Assembly (NCBI RefSeq): GCF_002078875.1
Contig: NC_034438.1
Span: 23,576,104 to 23,640,103, forward strand
Length of the DNA: 64,000 nucleotides
Reading direction: 5' to 3'
Source of the DNA: Numida meleagris
Taxonomy: Eukaryota; Chordata; Aves; Galliformes; Numididae
Shown here: positions 35,418 through 47,150 of the stretch, piece by piece
How positions within the stretch are numbered: the first letter of the stretch is position 1
Layout of the letters: each line of letters begins with the position of its first letter
Program-made: the position numbers and the translations under genes
Notes under the pieces: generated by a model
The model's input: only the letters and a program-made list of their open reading frames with translations
Databases searched by the model: none
Told to the model about the DNA's origin: nothing

Positions 35418-36628
35418 GATCTTCTCTCCCCTTCTCTATTTCTAACCCATTTATAGCTGGGGAATTAAACGGGCTATATATTTTGAAATACATTTACAGT
35501 ATGTCTATATTACTGTAACAGCAGATATCATCAAGGCAGATTTTTAGATTCCAACCTCCATTAGATTCTCACTGTTGTATTAATAATTTTCAGGTGCTAG
35601 CTGCATTTTAAAAGGAGTCCAAAGTTGCCCGGTGCCCGAGGGTAACATATTCCTCGAGTGCCATGTGTGCACTTTCAAAATCTCCCCCAGGTCTTCTCCA
35701 CGTTTTCATCTGTCATGCACCAGTTTTCAACTGGAAACATTCACATTTTAAAAGCATATGCGGTGTAGCTACGATCTGCGGCCATCAGACCTGATGGAGG
35801 TTCTTTACAACACCAGTAAACCATGAAACATAAAAGATTTTGTAGCCGCAATTTAACTATTAACCCTAAAACATAATTGAACGCGGTTTTTCGATTATTC
35901 CTATAACATTCAGTTCCTTTACAGCTGCTCGCTCCCGCTAATGGGCGCCGGTGTTTCTCGGGGCAGGTATACACAGAACTGAAAGGGAAACTCCGGCTGC
36001 CGGGGGTGGCAGCGCTCAGCCCCATTTCGGGCTGGTCTCTCTTTCCCCGTAGCAAACATCCCGGTACTTTGGAGAACGGCGCGGCGTCCTTACCCCGAGC
36101 GAAACACCGCGTACACCAAAACCACTTTTGTTAAAAGAAAAAAAGAAAAAGAAAGAAGGAAAGGAAGAAAGGAGGGCGTGCGGCTGGGCCAGGCTTTGCT
36201 GCCCGCGGGGCCGCCCCGGAGCTTTGCTCGGCGCTCGGCTCTGCTGCTCTGCTCTCACGGAGGGCACAGAGATCTGCCCCGCGGCATATTTCATTTCGCA
36301 TTTTGGCATTATTAGTTTCTCCTGTCTGGGAGAGGGGAGAGCGGGGACGGGCGCGTCTCCCCGTGCTTCACCTCATCCCGAGCGAGGCGGCTGTTGGCAG
36401 CTCCGACCCGGAGCAGACACGCGGACCCTCTCGTTGCCAGAAGTTGTGGCAGTTCGTGCACGACTCGCACTGCGGCTCGTGGGGCCGTAGCCGCGCAGAG
36501 GGCCGGAGGAAGCACGGGAAGTCGAGCGGGCAGAGGGAGGGAGGGGGCCGCTCCGGACCGCAGGGCGCCCCGCGGGCCCCTCCCGCCGCGCCCCCTAGCG
36601 CCGGACCAGGCTCGTCCGACGGGGTGGG

Positions 36629-37508
36629 NNNNNNNNNNNNNNNNNNNNNNNNNNNNNNNNNNNNNNNNNNNNNNNNNNNNNNNNNNNNNNNNNNNNNNNN
36701 NNNNNNNNNNNNNNNNNNNNNNNNNNNNNNNNNNNNNNNNNNNNNNNNNNNNNNNNNNNNNNNNNNNNNNNNNNNNNNNNNNNNNNNNNNNNNNNNNNNN
36801 NNNNNNNNNNNNNNNNNNNNNNNNNNNNNNNNNNNNNNNNNNNNNNNNNNNNNNNNNNNNNNNNNNNNNNNNNNNNNNNNNNNNNNNNNNNNNNNNNNNN
36901 NNNNNNNNNNNNNNNNNNNNNNNNNNNNNNNNNNNNNNNNNNNNNNNNNNNNNNNNNNNNNNNNNNNNNNNNNNNNNNNNNNNNNNNNNNNNNNNNNNNN
37001 NNNNNNNNNNNNNNNNNNNNNNNNNNNNNNNNNNNNNNNNNNNNNNNNNNNNNNNNNNNNNNNNNNNNNNNNNNNNNNNNNNNNNNNNNNNNNNNNNNNN
37101 NNNNNNNNNNNNNNNNNNNNNNNNNNNNNNNNNNNNNNNNNNNNNNNNNNNNNNNNNNNNNNNNNNNNNNNNNNNNNNNNNNNNNNNNNNNNNNNNNNNN
37201 NNNNNNNNNNNNNNNNNNNNNNNNNNNNNNNNNNNNNNNNNNNNNNNNNNNNNNNNNNNNNNNNNNNNNNNNNNNNNNNNNNNNNNNNNNNNNNNNNNNN
37301 NNNNNNNNNNNNNNNNNNNNNNNNNNNNNNNNNNNNNNNNNNNNNNNNNNNNNNNNNNNNNNNNNNNNNNNNNNNNNNNNNNNNNNNNNNNNNNNNNNNN
37401 NNNNNNNNNNNNNNNNNNNNNNNNNNNNNNNNNNNNNNNNNNNNNNNNNNNNNNNNNNNNNNNNNNNNNNNNNNNNNNNNNNNNNNNNNNNNNNNNNNNN
37501 NNNNNNNN
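36629..37508. other. OTP: Assembly gap (880 N), probable site of OTP exon 3
   Basis: All bases are N. The expected third coding exon of OTP, which should start with homeodomain position 47 (the WFQNRRAKWKK region) and run about 176 codons to the C-terminus, is not found anywhere in the window. The gap lies downstream of exon 2 on the same strand, is flanked on both sides by CG-dense sequence, and is long enough to hold about 530 coding bases. Placement of the exon here is an inference. Confidence 0.7.
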
Positions 37509-38306
37509 TCTCTCCAGCTGCCAGGGGCACCCCCGCGCCCGGCCCTGCCTCCCGCCCGTCCCCCGCCGCGACCCGCCGCCCGTCCGAGCGGCCCTGCGAA
37601 GAAATGCGATTTGGTTTTGGTTTCGGTTTATTTCTCAAGAGTAGCGACCCCCGCCCGCGCAGTCCGCGGCGACGGCAGCGCCGTCGGGGCACGGGCGAGC
37701 GGGTGCGCGGAGCGGCAGGAGAGCGCCTGAGGGAAATCAAATCCATTTCGAAAAAGCATTTACAAACGAAAGAGAGAGAAAAGGGGATAAAAAAACATAA
37801 TCTTTTCTTTTGTTTTTGTAAACGTAAAAAAACGCGCGTTAAAAAAAAAAAAAAAAAAAAAAAAGCAAGAGCACTTCCCTTTTTCGGACATTTGATTTCG
37901 TGACGGTTTAGTTGCCAATCTGCCCCACGTTTATTTATGCATTTATTTACGTTCCTGCTGCTATTGTCCCTCCTGCATCTTCCGCTGCCGCCGGCGGAGG
38001 CGCCCGCCGCGGCCGCGGCCCCCGCCCCGCCCGGGCCGGCCCCGCGGCCCGCCCGCCTGCATGTGCCGGTCACCCCGCCGCAGGGCAGGGCCGCTGGAGG
38101 AATGAGCAAACAATGTGAAATAGGATGTTTTGTGTAGATGAAGCATTCTTGTTACATGCTGGTTGATTCGTGCTATGTTTTAACTTATTGTCTGTGCTAA
38201 TTTATTGAATTTTGCGTTTCTTAATAAATGTTTGAGCTAATATAAAGCATATCATTTGACCTTTCCCGACAAGTTTATATCAAGTTAATGTACATGGATA
38301 AATAAA
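37509..38306 (+). other. OTP: Probable OTP 3' UTR with CpG-rich start
   Basis: Sequence after the gap is CG-dense to about 37730, then A-rich (24-base A run at 37841-37864), CG-rich again at 37985-38100, and finally AT-rich. I see no coding frame resembling the OTP C-terminus, so the stop codon is probably inside the gap. Poly(A) hexamers at 38223-38228 and 38301-38306 could end the transcript. The short frames here are translations of GC-rich and A-rich sequence. Confidence 0.5.
38223..38228 (+). terminator. OTP: Candidate OTP poly(A) signal 1
   Basis: AATAAA followed by 'tgtttgagc'. This is the first canonical hexamer in the AT-rich sequence after the last CG-rich patch. Another hexamer at 38301-38306 has a U/G-rich stretch ('ttttcggtatgtgat') just after it and is equally possible. 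Confidence 0.45.
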
Positions 38307-41300
38307 ATCATTTTCGGTATGTGATATGAAGGATTCGGTGTGGCATGTGAGATATGAGAGGTGTCATGAACCGCAGGCAAAAAGGCATAAGAAAGAAAAA
38401 CAAGATTTCTTGCTTTCGGGTTCACAGATTCCCTTCTCATACGTGTGGGAACGGTTTGCCTGCTTGAATTTTGCATCAAAAAGTGTCATTTATCACGATT
38501 TTAATACTTCATGATTAATAAACTTTTGTTAATCTTTCTGCGTAATTGGCCTATCCGCTGCCAGAAAGGAGAAGTGCCCAGCATTCCAGTGCTGCCCTGA
38601 AAGGAGCGGGTGGCTGCTGGCAGGGTGACCCTGTGGAACCCCTCCGTTCAGTCCTGTGCAAAGTTCGACGTGGTAGGGGGGCATGAAGAACTTTGCCAAG
38701 CAACTCGCAGCCCGTTTTTCTTTCTGCTTTTTTTCCCCTCCTCTTTTCATTTTGTAATGTGATGCACTGAGATCTCTTCCCCTTGTACATCAATTACACA
38801 CCTCTTAATTACTCACCTGAGGGTGCCCAGCTCTGTAGGCACCCACAGAAGGGTCCTTGCCTTGCATATTACACACGCATATTTAATTTAAAAGAGAAAT
38901 AAAAGGAAGATAAATTACTGAAGCTCCAGGCCAGCAGTCAGCCTGCCGGGGGTCACCTAGGGAAGCAGCTCTATGCCCTTCGGCTGGAGCCTGGGTGCCG
39001 AAACAGCCTGGGTGCTCACTCTGTGAATGGAAAGGGCTGTTCCTGCCTCCATTTCCCCCTCCACAACCCGGCCTTGGGCAGCACCCTGCTGCTCTGAATC
39101 AGAAATCCGGGGCCAGCCCTCCAGGTCAGTGTGCATGGGAGAGCGGGGGGCCCCAGGCCTGCCCTCCTGCACACCCCTTCCTCCTGCTGGGGGACAGGTG
39201 GGTGCCTGCCTGGGTGCGGGGAATGCAGATCTCACCCTGCTTCTCCCAGATGTATGGAGGGTTGTTTACAGGCATATAATTTTTACAGCTGCTTTATATC
39301 GCTGTAAGCAAGACAGCTTTATGATGTAGGAGTGCAGTAAAGTGCGGTATGGAAGATCTTTAAAAAAATGTGCTTTTTAATGGTAGAGAAAAACGCTCTC
39401 TCTGGCAGAGGATTGAGACACAACACATAACATCCAGCACTTGACTCTGAACACCACAGCCTATGAAGAGGCCCTGCAAAGGCCCTTCTGGTTAATTCTC
39501 ACTCCCCAAACATCCATCATTTCCTCCATATTCTAATGAAACTGTTGTCCTGGTTATGAGCAAAGCTTTCAGATCCTACCCAACTTTGATACAATGTTTG
39601 TTTCCATGGCAATAGGTCTTTGCGTTCTGAGTGTTGGAGATTTTTGAAATCATACATACCCTCAGCACCAGCTGAAGCTCTGCAACGTACAACATCTAAG
39701 CCAACACTCATATGTTTAACGCAGACAAAAGGAAGGAGACTGCAGGTTTCACCTGTACATGTCACAAGTTGCGTGCGAACAATTTTCTTACAGAATCTCG
39801 CCCTTGCTGATATTAAAATAAAAAAATTAAGAAACAGTGACTGGTTCTGTCTAACAACAGTAGCAGCTCAGCTTCATTCACGTAAAGTGATCAAAATAAA
39901 TGAGAGAAATCCATATAAATCGAGAGGGAACATTTATGTGGAATAACAATTAGCCTATTACTGACTAAGTAGCTAACTCCAGGCACTGGGGCTGCTGCAA
40001 ACCAGGCTTATTTGCTTACCTGAAGGTGTGTTTCAGCTCTGAGTGACTCCACTCAGCTTGTAAATCGGCTCTGATTTAAGTTTATGTGTATGGATTCGTT
40101 TCTACCCCAGCACATATCCACATAGGTTTACTTCCCTCTAAACACAGCATCACCTCTGGAGTAGAAGGAATATACATAAAGATAATGTCACCGAACCTTT
40201 CATTTGCTCTCTTGATGAAATGCTCTGACACTCTTCCTCTCCCGTCTCCCTCCCCTCAAATCCCCCTGGAAGGCTGAGCCCGCTCCTGCTCTCAGCTGGA
40301 GATTGCATTCGCTGAGCAGCTATTAACATCGGAAGAAAGTTTGTGCAAGGCAGGAGACGGGATGGCGCTGTGGTACAGATTACATTATTGTGCTAGCAGC
40401 AATGATCCCTGCTCCTAGAAATGAAAATGGTTTAATTTGTGTTGTGGTCTTTAAATTTTCATTTTCCAGAATAAAAATCTCCGAACATGAAAATGTATCT
40501 TACAGTAATGGAGGTATGGCAGTTAACCTGTCAGTTGAAAGTATGTAACCTTCCTTTTCTCCTTTTCATGACAAAGGTAATCTCATCTGAGGGCATTTAT
40601 GTGAAGAAATAACAGCATGGCATGGTGAAACCGCTGGCTCATTAATCCTGGCATCCACTTCCTGCAGGGTTTCTTGATTAGTTAGATTCATTCATCGGGT
40701 ATTTCGGAGTTTTTGATTTCTCACCGCTGGCTAGGTTCACTGAGTTCAGGCTAAATTGAGCCAGAAGCAATGTTTATTAGTAATTTTGTAATACAGACTA
40801 CCCTAATAATTCAGTACAAATATCTCATCTGAAATATATCCATTCACCCTAACACCTAATGCAGTTTGCAGCTGTGTTCAGAGGGAATGAAGAGAACACA
40901 AGTGATTGGGCATGTATTTTCTAAATTATTAATATGAGAGTTAATAGAGAACTCCTCTTCATTTCCAATGCTGGAATTAAGGTGCCTTTCCTGGAGGCAG
41001 GCCCTGGCACAGGGGGACCCCTCCTGCCTGCCAGTGCCGGGTGGGCCCAGGCCATGCGGCCTATGCGGCCCTGCAGAGACGGCCTGGGGAGAACAAAGGG
41101 ATTCTGGCTTCTCTCTGCTGTGTGGTACAAATGTAGAAAAGAAGTAGGAAGACCAGGGCCACACGCAGACACCTGGCTGCAGCTAGTGCAATGCAGCTCA
41201 TCCATTTGTGGGAGCCAGGGCCTGCAGGCCAGCCTGATTCCGTGGCCACATGCAGGGTGCCCAAACCTCTGGGCAAGACATCCAGCAGCCCTGGATGGAC

Positions 41301-43767
41301 ACAGGGAAGCAGGATTCACCCCACATGCACAGCACCCCCAGGATCTTTTCAAGTATCACTGCCTGATCAGGAAGAAGACCAAGGTGGGCTGAAAGGAGGC
41401 AGCAGGGACAGCACTGCTTTAATTTTTTAGCTCGTCATGACGAGAACGTTCAATGGTAGGGGACTGTCTTTGACTAGCCATCATTCTTTGATTTGAATGG
41501 GGCTCAGCAAGCACTTTAGCGGCCACGCGAGGCCCTGTGTGAGATTTACTTCTGCTCCTTGGAGAAAAAACGGCAGGAGGGTGTCTCTCCTTTCATCCTT
41601 CTCACAGCCAGGGCTCACACACAGATGAGCTTGCCTTTGTCTTCCACCTGGGATGCCGTATAATGGTATGGGTGAGAGGTCGCCACTCTTATTTGCCAAT
41701 AAATTGTGCCTGCTACAGCTTCTCCTGAGACCATGCTTGGTGCTCAAAAACTCTGCCTCACTTTCTGCATCTTTCATCAATGCTCATGCTTAAAAACATT
41801 GTTTCCAGAGCAAAAATTATGCTGTTACAAGCTTTGAAACCCACCAGAGAAGACTGCAGGAAGGAGCCCAGAGGCGTTTGGTCAGGATTTGCTACTCAGG
41901 GTTACACAACTGCTCTGCAGAGATCCTCACCCTCCTGTGGAGGTCAGATGGAAGATGCAGAATATGCTTAACAGGCTGCCTGCGAGGGTGACGCTCCCTG
42001 TGACCTCATATGCGATTTGTGCCTTGGAGTATGAAGTTTGATTAGCCTCTCCTGCAGCACTGGAAGCATCATGGTAGTGACTCGAAAAGTACTTGGGAAA
42101 AAAGCAAACCACAGACTTTCTTTCACTGACCTCCCGCTACAGTGAATTTCATAAGCTGACGATGCACCCTGTAAGGACACATTTCTTTTTTACTGGTTTC
42201 AATTTATTGCCCTTAAATATAATTTAAATGGCAGCTATGATTCCCTGTGGATCCTTTACAAGCCTGTAAAGTTTATTTTTTTTCTAACTTTTTAAAGAAC
42301 ATTTCAGAATGACTACATGCACCCTCCCCTATTTTTGATATCTAATAATTAAGATAATATAACCCCCTTATTCAAGCCATAAACATTATTTTGTAGCAAA
42401 ATCCTTGTGCACTGATATTGAGCTTATATCTGAGCTGAGGCAAAGCTTGATTTGACTACAGCAGGATGACTCCCTGCCTTGCTGTTTCCAGAGGATTTGT
42501 TTGTGCCACAGTTATATTCAGTGCAAGCCAAGCTAAGAGCTGTGTGAGCAGAAGGTAGGATTTAGGAAGGGCACTGTCCAGCTGCTTCTAACCACAGCCC
42601 TGGCCACTGCTTGGTGATGTTTGCTGTCCTCAGAAACCAGCACAGGCTTGGGAAGACTGCAGGAGGAAGGGGGCTCTCACAGCAGAAATGTTGCCCTGCT
42701 TACAGTCTGGTGTGGTGAGATGACCAATGAATTCATATCTAAAAACAAAACCGAGTGTGAAAAAGGATTGCAGCAGCTCCGCAGTCACAAAATGTCACTA
42801 GAAATTAACCAGCTTTGCTCTTTCAACTGAAGACAAAATGAGAAGTCTACAGAAGGTCAGACGTATAAAAATGCATTGAGATGAACAGGAAAGAATATTA
42901 AATTACTAAATAAAGAATTACATTTAGGACAGTTGGTGGCTATAATCTTTGTGTCTGTTATAAGCAATAATTAACAGCTACAATTGTATTCATTGTCAGT
43001 CTGTGTTCTTATTTTCAGATACTGATAGCAAATAAATGGATCATTCTTTATTCTTGAAATTTTAATTATTTTAAGAAATGTTTGAGGTAATTTCACTATA
43101 TTTTACAGTACTGTCACTTTGTCCTTTCTGCTTTAACTTCTGTGCAATTTTAAGCCCAGGTTCCCCATAAACTGTGACTGGATAGAACACTGCAGGGGTG
43201 AGGAATGCACTTGGGCTCTGAGGGATCTCACCTCAATGCTGACAGCTACAGAGGAGATGCTTTATAAAGGACGCAGGCCCATCTGTTATTAGCTGATTGC
43301 TCTGGCCTTTCCTAGTGTCTCACACCACAAGCTGTTGCATCTGACTCAATTTGTGTCCTCACTTGAATCAAACCTTTAATGTTTCTTTTGGAGATGATTC
43401 TTGCACCTTCTACAATAAATTGCCCTACTTCATTCATTACCTGCTCCTCTCCTGTCCTCACCAGTGGAGTGTAAATCTGTACATTTCATTCATGAATGTT
43501 ACAGTCAATCAATTACATCCAAAATGTAAAGCCAATCCGCTACTTGTTGATGCCTTCAATATACATCCTTCTTTATGTTATAACTCTGACAGCAGCTGGT
43601 TACACCATTACTTCCCAAATGAAAGCACCTGTATTGAAGACATGTTTTCGAAAAGCATCTAACGGTCTTGGTACCCAACTCTCCTCTTCAAAGTTCTGTA
43701 GGCTGCCAAGTTCCATCAATATTAATCTTCCACTACCTCCTTAAAAACTCCATAACTAGTTCAGAAT
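38307..43767. other. Non-coding DNA downstream of OTP
   Basis: No gene is supported. An additional AATAAA is at 38517-38522. The block 40590-40860 is AT-rich with retained CpGs and is a weak enhancer candidate. The segment 40980-41400 is moderately GC-rich with chance frames on both strands. No CR1 is recognised here. Confidence 0.55.
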
Positions 43768-44870
43768 TTTCTTCTGGACTGTTCGGTGGGTTAAGAACTG
43801 GTTGGCTGGTCGCAGCCAAAGGGTTGTGATCAATGGTTCTGTGTCAGGGTGGAGGCCGGTCACGAGTGGTGTCCCCCAAGGCTCAGTCCTGGGACCGGTG
43901 CTCTTCAATGTCTTTATCAATGACATAGACGATGGAATCGAGTGCACCCTCAGCAAGTTTGCAGATGACACCAAGCTGAGCGGTGCAGTCGATACATTGG
44001 AAGGAAGGGAAGCCATCCAGAGGGACCTGAACAGGCTGGACAAGTGGGCCCACGAGAACCTAATGAGGTTCAACAAGGCCAAGTGCAGGGTGCTGCACTT
44101 GGGCCAGGGCAATCCCAGGTATTTATACAACCTGGGGGAAGAAGTACTTGAAAGCAGCCCTGCAGAGAGGGACTTGGGGGTCCTGGTGGATGAGAAGCCG
44201 GACATGAGCCAGCAGTGTGCGCTGGCAGCCCGGAAGGCCAACTATGTTCTGGGCTGCATTAAAAGATGAGTGGCCAGCAGGGAGAGGGAGGTGGTGGTCC
44301 CCCTCTACTCGGCTCTTGTGAGGCCCCATCTGGAGTACTGTGTCCAGGCCTGGGGCCTCCAGCATAAGAAGGACGTGGAGCTCTTGGAAAGAGTTCAGAG
44401 GAGGGCGACCAGGATGATCAGAGGGCTGGAGCACCTCTCCTATGAGGAAAGGTTGAGGGAACTGGGCTTGTTTAGTTTGGAGAAGAGAAGGCTCTGGGGA
44501 CACCTCATTGTGGCCGAAAATCACAAAACCATGACACCTTCCAAGACTTGAAGGGAGCATATAAACAGGAGGGGGATCGATTGTTTGTGAAGGTAGATAG
44601 CGATAGGACAAGGGGGAATGGTTTTAAGCTGAGACAGGGGAGATTTAGGTTAGATATTAGAAGGAAGTTTTTCACACAGGGTGGTGACGCACTGGAACAG
44701 GTTGCCCAGGGAGGTTGTGGACGCCCCGTCCCTGGAGGCATTCAAGGCCAGACTGGACGTGGTTCTGGGCAGCCTGGTCTAGTGGTTGGTGACCACTTAG
44801 CAGGGGGGTTGAGACTCGATGATCTTTGAGGTCCTTTTCAACCCAGGCCATTCTATGATTCTATGATTCT
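43768..44870 (+). mobile_element. CR1 LINE, 5' truncated, with reverse transcriptase core
   Basis: This is the best preserved CR1 in the window. The frame at 43802-44269 carries [20 protein letters not shown] and the catalytic FADD box (43958-43969) of the reverse transcriptase, followed by the [11 protein letters not shown] segment. A TGA at 44267-44269 interrupts the frame, which then continues in phase through [19 protein letters not shown] and [17 protein letters not shown]. An extra segment of about 23 bases at 44516-44538 causes a frameshift before the terminal [11 protein letters not shown] region. The tail is repeated ATTCTATG units at 44851-44870. The N-terminal endonuclease part is absent, so the copy is not autonomous. 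Confidence 0.96.
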
Positions 44871-47063
44871 TTATCAAATAATGCTCCCTGTACTTATTCT
44901 GCCCAAATCTCAACTAATGCACATTTCTGCTCTCCATTAATTACGCTGCTGTGATCCTGTCCACCTTTGATGTCCTCGTTGCCCAGTCATTCTGCTAAGC
45001 CACAAAATCCCATCTCATCTCTAAATCTCATCTTGATCCTTGTATTTTATCTAGCTTCAGAAGGACTTTCTGAGTAAAGCAGCATGAGATTCTCCACCAT
45101 AAAAATCTATCTGCCTGATTCCTGTGCTGAAGTGGCTAGAATTTTCACTCCCACATACTCTCTGACTACCTATGTGGTTCACACCAGTTAATAAAGGATT
45201 TAGTGTGTAGTTCCTGGCTGTGCCATTTTCCCTCACCTTCAACTGTCATCAAGCATGCCACTTCACAGATGACTCTCCTTGAGCTGACTTCAGTACTCCT
45301 AGATCATGCCCAGATCTTCTCATTTCCAAACTGGTACAAAAAAATCCGAATGAACTGGCTGAAAGTCTTCCTCATTCTGCACACACAGGTCATTCTGCCT
45401 TTGCAGAGACTAACATTGCCTTGGGAGCACCTGGACGGGATGCCTCTGACTACAGCTGAGCCTACACTGCCTAGCACAAGACACAATGTATGAAAATTTC
45501 TCCCACTTCCATGTTTGTGTGGAGAAATATCCATAATGCAGTGCATCATGGATACATATGACACCCTGCTTTTGAGCACTGATAACCCAGTGTTGTGGTA
45601 GCTGGAGCATTCTTGACTTGTTGAATTGCTCTTTAGCCTCTCCTCTTAGCAGTCTTATCCTACAGATTGAACAGCTCTTGCTTATCATGGCTTTACCAAG
45701 GATTATAGCAGCACTCCAGCATCTGATGAAGGTGGGTTTATATTTTCACACATCTCAGCTGGTTTGAGTGCTTGAATTGATGCACCTGGAACTTTTGAGG
45801 TGATCACATTTGAAACTCATCAGCACTTAGGCTGGAGTGCTTAGTCCCCAGGCTCTCTGAATCAAGTTCTCGTGTGGTTGCATAGGTTCTTGGGCTTTGG
45901 AAGCACATAGAAATTTCTTTAATACCCTTAAAGTTAATTCTAATGGGCTGCATTCAGACTGCATCTTATAGTCATTTGGGGAGAGGACAGAAACAAGAAA
46001 AAGGCTTTCATAGTAAGGTGAGAAGAACCCATTCCTCTCCATTGACTAAGTGGGGAACCAGGCTGCAGCAGGCTTGCTCCAAATCTTGATGGTTTCTGTT
46101 TAGAAACTACAGCTCAAATTCAGAAGTCCTAAATTACACCGGTATCTCTGTGTTCTCTCTGGGGTCTCTAAAGAGGGCAAAGAATAAACCTAAAGGAAAT
46201 GCAAAGCACTTAGTTTTTGCTGGATTTAGTTGTCTACAGATGGCTTGGTACCGCTCAGACACTGCTGCAGACCTTCATGCGCTGCATCTTGTGCACAGTG
46301 ATGCAGTCACAGGTGCAAGCAGAGCTGGGAGTCCAGTGCAATCCCAGACATGATTCACTGGCCTGGAGTTGTATTTGGTGAGTAGTAATATCAGTTCCAG
46401 AAACTTACTATGGTTTATTTACTGGTCATATTAGCATGGAAGCTGACTCATATTGCTACAGAAAACCTTTGCTTGCATATGAATGTTATTATGCTATCAA
46501 CTGCTTCTGATACTTCAGAGTTGCTTTTTTTCCCCCTGTTTTCTCCCTCCTAATCTATTTTTTAGGCCAACAACCCTGCTTCAGTGCCAGCATCTGCCTT
46601 TCTAATAATGTAACTATTTACTGCATCATTGTGCTCTACTCTCATTTCATGTTGTCACACTCTTCATGACATTATTTGAAAATTGTCAAAACCTTCAGCA
46701 AGAATTTTCTACCAGAGGGAAAAAGAGAAACGCAAGCAATGCAGAGTGGTTACCATGAAAAGGCATGGAGGCTGGGGGACGGCAGCGTCTCCTCGGTATG
46801 ATCTCCTCCTGGACTCCTGCTGAGATACTTGAGCTGCATGTGCTAGAGAAGCTCGTGATTGTGTTTTTATCTTGCCTCTGAACAGCTTTGTACTGCATTT
46901 TCATTGTCTTTTGTTTCTTTTGGTTTGAGGATTTTACTACTTTCTTCACACAGTTGTCAGTGAATTATTACAAACAGGAGTCACTTGTCTTTAGTTACGT
47001 CTTCAGAAATGAGCCAGCCTGACTTAGCTACCATGGATGTAACTGAATTTATGCTTTGGATTG
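44871..47063. other. Intergenic, nothing assigned
   Basis: AT-rich DNA with chance frames only. No repeat, RNA gene or exon is recognised. Confidence 0.55.
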
Positions 47064-47150
47064 TAGAATCATAGAACATCTCCAGTTGGAAGGGACCCAC
47101 AAGGATGACCGACTCCAACTCCTGGCTCTACACTAGACCACCCAAAACTT
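47064..47150 (-). mobile_element. CR1 LINE 3' scrap (reverse strand)
   Basis: The reverse-orientation CR1 end is recognisable from 'agaatcatagaacatctcc', 'agttggaagggaccca' and 'gaccgactccaactcctgg'. Only about 85 bp remain. Confidence 0.9.

Larger units (their letters stand above)
32968..36628 (+). other. OTP: OTP intron 2, visible part
   Basis: Begins with a canonical GTAAGT donor and runs into the assembly gap without a convincing acceptor or exon. It holds the tail of the CpG island, a second CG-rich patch near 33720-33910, a long AT-rich block (34020-35340), a purine-rich simple repeat (35342-35417), a 44-base polypurine run (about 36133-36176) and another CG-dense segment from about 36170 to the gap. 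Long frames here are CpG-island artefacts. Confidence 0.75.

Noticed and set aside
37509..37730. Post-gap sequence beginning TCTCTCCAG as an OTP splice acceptor and exon
   Set aside because: The translation after it does not resemble the rest of the OTP homeodomain or the OTP C-terminus in any frame; it is more likely 3' UTR or a chance match.
36303..38109. Very long open frames spanning the gap (475, 416 and 504 codons)
   Set aside because: They are created by reading N as any residue through 880 unknown bases; the real flanks are GC-rich, low-complexity translations with no domain.
44123..44611. Minus-strand frame of 162 codons
   Set aside because: Antisense to the CR1 reverse-transcriptase region at 43768-44870.
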